30,260 nucleotides of DNA from RGIG1995 sp045126815 (GTDB lineage Bacteria > Bacillota > Clostridia > Oscillospirales > CAG-272), in the NCBI GenBank assembly GCA_045126815.1, contig JBGVPD010000033.1:1-30260 (forward strand). Direction: 5' to 3'. The notes beneath the pieces were generated by a model. The model searched no databases and was not told where the DNA came from. It saw only the letters and a program-made list of their open reading frames with translations. This document shows positions 23,938-30,260 of this stretch, piece after piece. Positions within the stretch are counted from its first letter, which is position 1. Every line of letters starts with the position of its first letter. Both the position numbers and the translations under genes were made by a program.

Positions 23938-25035
23938 TTATTTATCAAGCCATATAGGATTGCCGATAGCTACCGGCGCACCGTCGGACTCTCTTATTAT
24001 TACTGCTCTATAAAACTTTCTGTCCTTGATCTCCATAGCCACCTTAAAAGGTAACTCGATAACCGAACTGTACACAATTCCCTCATCACTCAACACGTCT
24101 ATTCTATACGTCTCATCACGGTCAAATCTAAAAGTATGGACGTCTTCTACCTTTATATAAAGCTTCATTCCATCCTTATATTTTGCGCTTGACCCGACGG
24201 GATTATCGTCTATACTCATCTTTATACCGAAAAAACCTGCGTTCAGATCGCCCTTCCTCAGATACTCCATATAAGCTCTGCCCTTTTTTTCTGCAGAATA
24301 AACGGTATTCATCGTAACCAACATAGTCTGTCTGTGAGAATCGTTTGTCGCAGTATTTATTACCTTATATCCCAAAGACAGCATATCCATCCACAGCTTA
24401 TAATTATTCTTCGTCATTTCATTTGCAAGTGACGGAGGATCATAAGTATACATTACTTCTATTACAGAGCCCTCACCGAAATAGTAATCTCTCGGATCTT
24501 CACTCTTCATTACTTGTTTGGGATGCGGGTGTACAACTACGCCCCCCTCATCTCTTACCGCCTTTACTACCTCTAAAAACCTATCTCTATCTACCTTTAT
24601 ATAATCATAAGTACCCTCAATTCCGCCGGTAAAATTATATACGTCGGGAAATTTTTCAAGCACTCTTACAAGCGCCTCCCTTTCGGGAACTATCATTAAA
24701 TAATGAAAAGATAACTCGGGATCGTTCCATTTTCCGCCGGGTTCGGTTCCGCATATAAAATACTCTTCGTCAAAACAGTCAAGGTACATATGTCTTACCT
24801 GACGGTGATCCATTATACCCGCAAAGTCAAGCTTAAATTCCTTCATAGCCTTAAGCCAACTTTCAGGAGTCATCTTTCCGTCGCTCGTTCCGCCCGAATC
24901 GGTATGACAGTGATAATCTCCATAGTATGCTTTTCTGCCTTCATACAGTTTGTCAAGCGGAGAAAAATCACAGTCTTCTATCACATTATGCCAGTCTTCA
25001 TTAAATGTTAGACCATCAATTATATGTTTTTTCAT
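23938..25035 (-). CDS. PHP-fold metal-dependent hydrolase, function unknown
   Basis: This is a 365-residue stand-alone PHP domain protein. The metal ligands are visible: HCH at residues 42-44 (DYHCHTDSGG), D76-H77 (GIMDHRQ), an acidic GTEPGG segment, VVVHPHPK, and a final NDSH. The C-terminal ~90 residues have no recognised domain and look like a beta-rich extension. PHP enzymes usually hydrolyse phosphate esters with two or three metals, so a phosphoesterase role is likely, but no substrate can be named. The start at MKKHIIDG is preferred, because GGGAG lies eight bases before it. A start five codons upstream lacks a ribosome site. It has its own promoter and terminator and is not co-transcribed with the ABC genes. 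Confidence 0.8.
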   Translation of the reverse strand: MKKHIIDGLTFNEDWHNVIEDCDFSPLDKLYEGRKAYYGDYHCHTDSGGTSDGKMTPESWLKAMKEFKLDFAGIMDHRQVRHMYLDCFDEEYFICGTEPGGKWNDPELSFHYLMIVPEREALVRVLEKFPDVYNFTGGIEGTYDYIKVDRDRFLEVVKAVRDEGGVVVHPHPKQVMKSEDPRDYYFGEGSVIEVMYTYDPPSLANEMTKNNYKLWMDMLSLGYKVINTATNDSHRQTMLVTMNTVYSAEKKGRAYMEYLRKGDLNAGFFGIKMSIDDNPVGSSAKYKDGMKLYIKVEDVHTFRFDRDETYRIDVLSDEGIVYSSVIELPFKVAMEIKDRKFYRAVIIRESDGAPVAIGNPIWLDK

Positions 25036-25077
25036 CGTTGCTTCTCCCATTTTTAGCTTTTTGACTTTGTCAACTTC

Positions 25078-25105
25078 ATTTTATCACATTACAACTTTTT
25101 TTCAA
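25078..25105 (-). promoter_or_regulatory. Promoter of the PHP-domain gene
   Basis: TTGAAA (25100-25105), a 16-bp spacer and TAAAAT (25078-25083) on the minus strand, about 40 bp before the start codon. Confidence 0.55.
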
Positions 25106-25121
25106 GTGTTTTTGAGATAGA

Positions 25122-25150
25122 GTATAAATTTTTCCCATAAGCAAATACTA
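25122..25150 (+). promoter_or_regulatory. Sigma-G-like promoter of spoVAD-spoVAE
   Basis: GTATA (25122-25126), a 17-bp spacer and AATACTA (25144-25150) match the forespore sigma-G consensus (gnATR, N17-18, cATnnTA) except for the first -10 base. The spoVA operon is sigma-G dependent in Bacillus, which supports the assignment. Confidence 0.5.
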
Positions 25151-25189
25151 CCATTACTCTATCAATCCATCAAATTAACAGGTGATTAA

Positions 25190-26194
25190 ATGAATAAAGG
25201 AATAATTACATTCGAAAATCCCCCAAAAATAATATCAACTTGTTCAGTTGTCGGAAAAAAAGAAAATGACGGCCCTTTAGGCTCTCTTTTCGATATCGTT
25301 GACAAAACGGACAAGTTCTCGCAAGACACCTGGGAAAAAAGCGAAAGCGAAATGCAACGTCTTGCAGTTAAAAACGTCCTAAAAAAAGCCGAACTGACAG
25401 AAAACCACATCGACGTCTTGTTTTCAGGCGACCTGATCAATCAATGCATCAGCTCTAATTACGGTCTTATCGACTTTAATATTCCCTATTTAGGTCTGTA
25501 CGGCGCTTGTTCTACTGCTGCCGAAGGTCTTTTGTTATCAGCTTTGACCGTTGCCAACGGCACCTTTGACAAAACTATTGCCGTCACCTCATCTCATAAC
25601 TGTTCTGCCGAAAGACAGTTCCGCTATCCTCTTGAATACGGCGGACAGCATACTCCTACGTCTCAATGGACGGTTACTGGTTCTGCTGCATTTATCGTTT
25701 CAAAAGACGGTAACGCCCCTATAATAGCCGACGTTCTTCCCGGTATTACCGTTGACAAGGGCATTACCGATATCAACAATATGGGCGCCGCTATGGCTCC
25801 TGCCGCCATAAGCACCCTAACACGTTACTTTAATATTACAAACACCGTCCCCGATGACTACGACCTTATCGTTACGGGCGACCTTGGGTACGAAGGTCAC
25901 AAAATCGTTAAAGAACTAATGGTAGGCAACGGTTATACTATGGGTAAAAATTATAACGATTGCGGACTTATGATCTACGATCTAAAAAAACAAGATATGC
26001 ACGCCGGCGGCTCTGGTTGCGGTTGTTCGGCTGTCGTACTTGCTTCACACATATACAACGAGCTTTCCATCGGTAATCTAAAAAACGTTCTGTTTATCGG
26101 TACCGGCGCTCTTATGAGCCCCACAAGTATTCAACAAGGTCAGTCTATCCCCGGAATCGCTCACCTTATTCATATAACGGGAGGTAATAAATAA
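25190..26194 (+). CDS. spoVAD: Stage V sporulation protein AD
   Basis: SpoVAD binds dipicolinic acid and is part of the SpoVA channel that loads it into the forespore and releases it on germination. Its 334 residues have a thiolase-like fold, with GLYGACSTAAEGL carrying Cys107 at the thiolase-type position. QWTVTGSAAFIVS, TGDLGYEGHKIVKEL, GGSGCGCSAVVLASHI and the GALMSP end are highly conserved in this family. The Shine-Dalgarno AGGTGA is four bases before the ATG. The last base of the stop overlaps the spoVAE start. spoVAC, which usually comes just before, is absent. The upstream neighbour is the divergent PHP gene. The product DpaAB makes is the ligand of this protein. Confidence 0.96.
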   Translation: MNKGIITFENPPKIISTCSVVGKKENDGPLGSLFDIVDKTDKFSQDTWEKSESEMQRLAVKNVLKKAELTENHIDVLFSGDLINQCISSNYGLIDFNIPYLGLYGACSTAAEGLLLSALTVANGTFDKTIAVTSSHNCSAERQFRYPLEYGGQHTPTSQWTVTGSAAFIVSKDGNAPIIADVLPGITVDKGITDINNMGAAMAPAAISTLTRYFNITNTVPDDYDLIVTGDLGYEGHKIVKELMVGNGYTMGKNYNDCGLMIYDLKKQDMHAGGSGCGCSAVVLASHIYNELSIGNLKNVLFIGTGALMSPTSIQQGQSIPGIAHLIHITGGNK

Positions 26195-26547
26195 TGGATT
26201 ATCTGAAAGCTTTTATTGTCGGCGGTATCCTATGCGTTATTGCACAGATCTTTATTGACAAAACAAAACTTAACCCCGCTCGTATACTCGTATCCTACGT
26301 TGTACTCGGCGTTATTCTTACAGCTGTCGGAATTTACGAACCGCTCGTTAAATTTGCCGGTTGCGGCGCCACAACACCTTTGACAGGTTTTGGTTATTCC
26401 CTTGCAAAAGGAGTCCAAAAAGCAATAACCGAAAACGGCGCTATCGGTATTCTTACAGGTGGATTAAACGGTGCTGCGGGCGGCATTACAGCCGCATTGT
26501 TGTTCGGTTATCTTGCTTCTCTTATTTTCAAAAGCCATCCAAAATAA
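26194..26547 (+). CDS. spoVAE: Stage V sporulation protein AE
   Basis: This small, multi-helix membrane protein is part of the dipicolinate channel in the inner forespore membrane. Its 117 residues match the short SpoVAE (AEb) form. It starts MDYLKAFIVGGILCVIAQI and has the conserved helix-linker FAGCGATTPLTGFGYSLAKGV, then GGLNGAAGGITAALLFGYL. The start ATG overlaps the spoVAD stop (TAATG), so translation is coupled. A strong terminator follows. Confidence 0.95.
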   Translation: MDYLKAFIVGGILCVIAQIFIDKTKLNPARILVSYVVLGVILTAVGIYEPLVKFAGCGATTPLTGFGYSLAKGVQKAITENGAIGILTGGLNGAAGGITAALLFGYLASLIFKSHPK

Positions 26548-26557
26548 TATTTTAATG

Positions 26558-26587
26558 ATAAGGCGTAGTGTTTTACGCCTTATTTTT
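26558..26587 (+). terminator. Terminator of spoVAD-spoVAE
   Basis: ATAAGGCGTA pairs perfectly with TACGCCTTAT around loop GTGTTT, followed by TTTTT. It ends three bases before the next promoter. Confidence 0.9.
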
Positions 26588-26589
26588 AC

Positions 26590-26618
26590 TTGACATTTCC
26601 GTATTTTGATATTACTAT
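26590..26618 (+). promoter_or_regulatory. Promoter of mscS
   Basis: TTGACA (26590-26595), a 17-bp spacer and TACTAT (26613-26618). A GAGGT ribosome site follows before the ATG at 26651. Confidence 0.7.
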
Positions 26619-26650
26619 AAACGTATAACTATATGATCGAGGTATGATTT

Positions 26651-27466
26651 ATGGATCAAACGCTTAAAACCTTTATCGATTCTGCTTTTGATTACCTTGC
26701 AAAAGCAGGTTTGAAATTAATTATCGCAATCATCGTTTTGACTGTTGGGCTTAAGATCGCCAAATTCATCACGAAGAAATTTATGAACTCAAAAGGTACT
26801 CTCAAATTAGAAGTCAGCGTTCGCTCATTTTTAAATAACCTTATATTAATAACTCTCGACGCTGTCGTTGTCGTTACCGCTTGTCTTATCATCGGAATTC
26901 CCGCAACTTCTTTCGTTGCTCTTTTAGGTACTGCCGGCGTTGCTATAGGTTTAGCTCTCCAAGGCGCTTTCAGCAACTTTGCGGGAGGAATTATGATTCT
27001 TATTTTTCACCCGTTTAAAGTCGGTCATTACATAGAGACCGCTGACCTTTCGGGAACTGTTGACGACATTAGTATCTTCTATACCGTTCTAAAAACCGTT
27101 GATAACAAAACCATAACTATTCCTAACGGCACTTTGATGAATTCTTCAGTTATAAACTATTCATCTATGAAAACAAGAAGGGTTGACCTCTCTTTTTCCG
27201 TTAGTTTTAATGCGGATATCGAACTTGTCAAAAACATCTTACTCAATGCGGCTAAAGAAAACGAGCTCTCGCATCTTTCGCCCGAGCCATTTGCACGATT
27301 AACTGCGCAAACAAACAATGCAAACGAATTTACGTTGAGAGTGTGGTGTAATTCCTCGGATTACTGGACTCTTAAGCTCGACCTTCTTGAAAAAATCAAC
27401 ATTGAATTCAAGAATAATAATATAACTATTCCATATCAACAGATCGACGTTCATTTGGATAAATAA
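26651..27466 (+). CDS. Small-conductance mechanosensitive channel, MscS family
   Basis: This cytoplasmic-membrane channel opens under membrane tension and protects against osmotic downshock. At 271 residues it is close to the classical MscS length (about 286). Three hydrophobic helices are seen (roughly 18-42, 58-82 and 88-122). TM3 has the Gly/Ala-rich pore pattern LLGTAGVAIGLALQGAFSNF, then GGIMILIFHPFKVGHYIE. The beta domain contains IPNGTLMNSSVINYSS, the conserved cytoplasmic cage motif. It is transcribed alone, between a terminator and its own terminator, so it is not a spoVA partner. Confidence 0.93.
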   Translation: MDQTLKTFIDSAFDYLAKAGLKLIIAIIVLTVGLKIAKFITKKFMNSKGTLKLEVSVRSFLNNLILITLDAVVVVTACLIIGIPATSFVALLGTAGVAIGLALQGAFSNFAGGIMILIFHPFKVGHYIETADLSGTVDDISIFYTVLKTVDNKTITIPNGTLMNSSVINYSSMKTRRVDLSFSVSFNADIELVKNILLNAAKENELSHLSPEPFARLTAQTNNANEFTLRVWCNSSDYWTLKLDLLEKINIEFKNNNITIPYQQIDVHLDK

Positions 27467-27472
27467 CACTTT

Positions 27473-27505
27473 AAAACTCGGTTTATCAATTATTCCGAGT
27501 TTTTT
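27473..27505 (+). terminator. Terminator of mscS
   Basis: AAAACTCGG pairs with CCGAGTTTT (27473-27481, 27495-27503) around a 13-base loop, followed by a T-run. Confidence 0.85.
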
Positions 27506-27615
27506 CTTTTTCTCATTTTCCCTCTTAAAAAAACATCTTTCCGTATCATTTGTTCATAGGTAAGCTTTTCACCTTTATTTTTACAAAAAAATATGGTTAA
27601 AATTTTAAATTTATA

Positions 27616-27644
27616 TTGACATTTTTTGCAGTTTAGTGTAAAAT
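27616..27644 (+). promoter_or_regulatory. Promoter of guaB
   Basis: TTGACA (27616-27621), a 17-bp spacer and TAAAAT (27639-27644). The leader of about 60 nt is too short for a purine riboswitch. The rest of the 205-bp mscS-guaB gap is A+T-rich with nothing else recognised. Confidence 0.7.
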
Positions 27645-27712
27645 TTATAGTTAATAAAACACTGTTTTTTGTATGTAATTTTAAATGAAATAAAAAGTAA
27701 GGAGAAAGATTT

Positions 27713-29182
27713 ATGACCAACAATCGCTTCGCTAAAGAAGGCCTCACCTTTGATGATGTTTTGCTTATCCCCGCAAAAAGTGACGTACTCCCCAATACAG
27801 TTAAATTGGAAACCTACATCACCAAAAAGATTAAGCTTAACATTCCGCTTTTGTCCGCTGCTATGGACACTGTTACCGAATCAGGTCTCGCTATCGCTAT
27901 GGCAAGAGAAGGCGGCATCGGTATTATCCACAAGAATATGACAATTGAAAGACAGCGCGATGAAGTTGAACGTGTTAAGAGAAGCGAGAACGGCGTTATC
28001 ACTAACCCCTTCTATCTTTCCCCTGATAACTATGTTTACGAAGCTAATGATTTGATGGGCAAGTACCGCATCTCCGGTGTGCCGATCTGCGATGAAAACA
28101 AAAAACTCATCGGTATCATTACTAACCGCGATATGCGTTTCCTTACGAGTTTTGATATTAAGATCAGTGAAGTTATGACTAAAGATAACCTCGTTACTGC
28201 TCCTAAAGGCACAACCCTTTCCGAAGCACAGGAAATCCTTCGCCGTCACAAAATCGAAAAACTTCCTTTGGTAGATGAAGAAGGAAAACTTTCCGGTCTT
28301 ATCACCATTAAAGATATTGAAAAAGCAACAAAATACCCCAACTCCGCAAAAGATGCTAACGGCAGACTTCTCTGCGGTGCGGCTATCGGTGTTACTGCTG
28401 ACGTTCTTACTAGAGTTGAAGCTCTTCTCGGCGCAGGTGCTGACCTTCTCGTTCTTGACTCCGCTCACGGACACTCACAGAACATTCTTAACTGCATTAA
28501 GAAAATTAAAGAAGCTTTCCCCGAAGCGCAGATATGCGCAGGTAATATAGCAACTGCAGAAGCTGCTGAAGACCTTATTAAAGCAGGCGCTGACGCTATT
28601 AAAGTAGGTATCGGCCCCGGTTCTATTTGTACAACACGTGTTGTCGCAGGTATCGGTGTTCCCCAGATCACTGCTATCAGCGATGCTTCAGAAGTTGCAA
28701 AGAAATACGGCATTCCCGTTATCGCAGACGGCGGTATCAAGTACAGTGGCGACCTTCCCAAAGCTATTGCCGCAGGTGCTGACGCTATCATGATCGGTTC
28801 TCTCTTTGCAGGATGCGAAGAAAGCCCCGGCGACTCCGAAATCTATCAGGGTAGACGCTTTAAAGTTTATCGCGGTATGGGTTCTCTTGCCGCTATGGAA
28901 AAAGGTTCCAAAGACCGTTACTTCCAGGAAGGCAGCTCTGCTAACAAACTCGTTCCCGAAGGCGTTGAAGGTCGTGTTCCCTACAAAGGTCCTTTGGCTG
29001 ACACAGTATATCAGCTTATCGGCGGTCTTCGTTCAGGTATGGGTTACTGCGGTTGCCCTGACATTCCTTCTCTCAAGGAAAACACAAAGTTTGTTAGAAT
29101 CACAGGTGCAGGTCTTCGTGAATCTCATCCTCACGACATCAACATCACAAAAGAAGCACCTAACTACAGCCAGCAAGCATAA
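27713..29182 (+). CDS. guaB: IMP dehydrogenase
   Basis: GuaB oxidises IMP to XMP with NAD+, the committed step of guanine nucleotide synthesis. Its 489 residues are full length. FDDVLLIP opens the TIM barrel. Two CBS domains are inserted at about 95-205. The catalytic cysteine is C306 in GPGSICTTRV. YRGMGSLAAM and the flap segment KLVPEGVEGRVPYKG follow. AAGGAG precedes the start. It stands alone, with its own promoter and terminator. Glutamate is coded almost only by GAA (one GAG seen), as is usual in the left part of the window. Confidence 0.97.
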   Translation: MTNNRFAKEGLTFDDVLLIPAKSDVLPNTVKLETYITKKIKLNIPLLSAAMDTVTESGLAIAMAREGGIGIIHKNMTIERQRDEVERVKRSENGVITNPFYLSPDNYVYEANDLMGKYRISGVPICDENKKLIGIITNRDMRFLTSFDIKISEVMTKDNLVTAPKGTTLSEAQEILRRHKIEKLPLVDEEGKLSGLITIKDIEKATKYPNSAKDANGRLLCGAAIGVTADVLTRVEALLGAGADLLVLDSAHGHSQNILNCIKKIKEAFPEAQICAGNIATAEAAEDLIKAGADAIKVGIGPGSICTTRVVAGIGVPQITAISDASEVAKKYGIPVIADGGIKYSGDLPKAIAAGADAIMIGSLFAGCEESPGDSEIYQGRRFKVYRGMGSLAAMEKGSKDRYFQEGSSANKLVPEGVEGRVPYKGPLADTVYQLIGGLRSGMGYCGCPDIPSLKENTKFVRITGAGLRESHPHDINITKEAPNYSQQA

Positions 29183-29186
29183 TTTA

Positions 29187-29213
29187 AAAAGCCGAGTTTT
29201 TAACTCGGCTTTT
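29187..29213 (+). terminator. Terminator of guaB
   Basis: AAAAGCCGAGTT pairs perfectly with AACTCGGCTTTT around a three-base loop. The U-tract is short and partly within the stem. Confidence 0.82.
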
Positions 29214-29239
29214 GTTATACAATTAAAAAGATGTGCGGA

Positions 29240-29328
29240 AAAAGCGTGTTGTCCTTAACGGAGCATCACGCAAACCGAGTGGGATGACAGAAAATACAGT
29301 ATAGTCGTATTGGCTATACTGTATTTTT
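29240..29328. repeat. Intergenic repeat-like patch and perfect inverted repeat
   Basis: The gap 29183-29567 (385 bp) has no gene apart from the leader described separately. At about 29248-29290 a stretch with TGTC near one end and GGGATGACAG at the other resembles the TGTC...GACA short intergenic repeats seen in many gut Firmicutes, though this is from memory. At 29291-29327 a perfect 14-bp inverted repeat (AAAATACAGTATAG / CTATACTGTATTTT, loop TCGTATTGG) has A- and T-runs on its flanks and could terminate on either strand. Confidence 0.45.
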
Positions 29329-29423
29329 GACTCTGCCTGTAATTTGATTCACACATACTTGTACTTTTTGGGTAACTTTCAAAAGTCATAATTGGAATTT
29401 TGTGTCTTTACCCTTCTAAAGTC

Positions 29424-29452
29424 TTGACAAAATAAGAAAAGTATGATATAAT
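29424..29452 (+). promoter_or_regulatory. Consensus promoter of the V/A-type ATPase operon
   Basis: TTGACA (29424-29429), a 17-bp spacer and TATAAT (29447-29452), a perfect sigma-A consensus. Transcription is expected to begin near 29459. Confidence 0.88.
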
Positions 29453-29483
29453 ACATATAACAAAATAATTATAATAACATTTT

Positions 29484-29529
29484 ATGGATCCAGCTGACTG
29501 CAGAGGAAGCTGGATCCATTTTGTTTTTT
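29484..29529 (+). terminator. Leader hairpin with U-tract (possible attenuator or small RNA end)
   Basis: A perfect 12-bp stem ATGGATCCAGCT / AGCTGGATCCAT (29484-29495, 29508-29519) has a 12-nt loop containing CTGCAG and AGAGGA, followed by TTTTG and TTTTTT. It lies only about 25 nt after the expected transcription start and 38 bp before the subunit E gene. A 15-codon frame (ATG 29484, stop TAG 29529-29531) coincides with the hairpin but has no ribosome site. Confidence 0.8.
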
Positions 29530-29567
29530 AGCAGTAAAATTGACTAAATATAAAAGGAGATAGAATT

Positions 29568-30176
29568 ATGGAAGTTCAACTTCAGGAGCTTATTGAGCAG
29601 ATTAAGAAGGATGGTGTTGAAACCGCTGAAGCAGAAGCCAAGGCTATCGTTGAAGCGGCAAAGTCAGATGCCGAAAAGATTATTGCTGATGCACAGGCAC
29701 AGGCAGATAAAATCTTGAGCCTTGCAAGAACTGAAACCGAGCGAATGACGAAATCAAGCGAGGATGCTATTCGTCAGGCTGGTCGCAATCTGCTTATTTC
29801 TTTCAGAGAAAGTGTAACGAGAGAGCTTAATGCTATCGTTAGCGAAAATGTTACTGCTGTATATTCATCGGATGCACTTGCCGGGCTGGTTATCAGCATT
29901 GTTGAAAATTGGGCAAACAAGCCGGATGCAGAAGATATCGCAGTGATTTTGAATACGCAAGACCTTAATAAGTTGGAAGAAACCTTACTGGCAGTTCTTA
30001 AAGAAAAAATGTTAAAAGGCATCACCTTGAAGGCGAATGATAATTTTGACGGGGGTTTCCGCATTGCTGTAAAGGGCGGCAGCGCATATTACGATTACTC
30101 TGCGGAGGCGGTTGTGGATATGCTTTCAAATTATCTTAGCCCTAAGGTTACCGAGCTTTTGAAAGAGGCGAAGTAA
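29568..30176 (+). CDS. atpE: V/A-type ATP synthase subunit E
   Basis: Subunit E forms the peripheral stalk that links the catalytic A3B3 head to the membrane part of the ATPase. Its 202 residues are normal. The N-terminal ~80 residues are a charged, alanine-rich coiled coil (for example EAKAIVEAAKSDAEKIIADA). The C-terminal globular part contains a GGFRIA segment and ends in a helix. AAAGGAG gives a strong ribosome site. It is the first gene of the operon, behind the hairpin leader. Glutamate uses GAG in 8 of 22 codons, unlike guaB next door, which suggests a different history or expression level. It should not be confused with the F-type c-subunit, also called atpE. Confidence 0.9.
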   Translation: MEVQLQELIEQIKKDGVETAEAEAKAIVEAAKSDAEKIIADAQAQADKILSLARTETERMTKSSEDAIRQAGRNLLISFRESVTRELNAIVSENVTAVYSSDALAGLVISIVENWANKPDAEDIAVILNTQDLNKLEETLLAVLKEKMLKGITLKANDNFDGGFRIAVKGGSAYYDYSAEAVVDMLSNYLSPKVTELLKEAK

Positions 30177-30181
30177 TAACT

Positions 30182-30260
30182 ATGGCTGAATATTATTTAA
30201 TATCGCAGTTGCCGTCTTTGGATGGGATAAGTGAAAATACTCCCCTTCCGATTACCGAAG
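30182..30260 (+). CDS. Second gene of the V/A-type ATPase operon, partial (DUF2764-like)
   Basis: Only 26 codons are visible, from the ATG at 30182 (MAEYYLISQLPSLDG). It begins five bases after the subunit E stop, with a GAGG site inside the end of that gene. The YYLISQLPSL opening resembles the DUF2764 proteins that sit between subunits E and A in V-type ATPase operons of Chlamydia, spirochaetes and Bacteroidetes. Subunit C is the alternative in the more usual Clostridia operon. Too little sequence is present to decide. Confidence 0.5.
   Translation, partial: MAEYYLISQLPSLDGISENTPLPITE

Noticed and set aside
27645..27712. Purine riboswitch before guaB
   Set aside because: The leader after the promoter is only about 60 nt, and no three-stem junction or expression-platform hairpin is present.
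29484..29531. A translated leader peptide (15 codons) before the ATPase operon
   Set aside because: The frame lacks a Shine-Dalgarno and has no run of regulatory codons. It is kept as an observation under the leader finding but not called as a gene.
1..30260. CRISPR arrays, insertion sequences, prophage genes, toxin-antitoxin or other defence genes
   Set aside because: No repeat-spacer pattern, transposase, integrase or nuclease gene was seen. All long frames are accounted for by housekeeping, sporulation or transport genes.

Overview
The window is a chromosomal segment of an anaerobic, spore-forming member of the Clostridia (Bacillota). The evidence is a PolC-type replicative polymerase, the pyrH-frr-uppS-cdsA-dxr-rseP cluster, sporulation genes (dpaAB, spoIIID, spoVAD-spoVAE), A+T-rich intergenic DNA, strong Shine-Dalgarno (SD) sites and the start of a V/A-type ATPase operon. 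I cannot name a genus from the sequence alone.

Layout, left to right. Positions 1-3251 (minus) hold miaB followed by mutS, which runs off the left edge before its ATPase domain is complete. Diverging from miaB are dpaA-dpaB (dipicolinate synthase), then pfkA with its own promoter and terminator. From 6206 to 19766 (minus) is one long, tightly spaced gene run read pyrH, frr, uppS, cdsA, dxr, rseP, ispG, polC, then a fused alpha/beta hydrolase-acyltransferase and a zinc-ribbon membrane protein (DUF6320-like). This run joins nucleotide supply, ribosome recycling, isoprenoid and phospholipid precursor synthesis, intramembrane proteolysis and replication. A terminator-like hairpin lies between frr and uppS.

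Positions 19880-21207 (minus) carry spoIIID and an AraC-type regulator. A tRNA-Leu(GAG) follows on the plus strand with its own promoter and terminator. Next (minus) is a polar amino-acid ABC transporter (binding lipoprotein, permease, ATPase) and, upstream of it, a stand-alone PHP-fold metallohydrolase. From 25122 on the plus strand are spoVAD-spoVAE behind a sigma-G-like promoter, an MscS channel, guaB, and a V/A-type ATPase operon starting with subunit E and a partial second gene that leaves the right edge.

Most of the window is ordinary housekeeping and sporulation DNA. The parts most worth a second look are the ATPase leader (a consensus promoter followed at once by a perfect hairpin, U-tract and 15-codon frame), the hydrolase-acyltransferase fusion, the frr/uppS hairpin, the back-to-back promoters between miaB and dpaA, and spoVAD-spoVAE without an adjacent spoVAC. 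I found no clear undescribed defence or mobile system.
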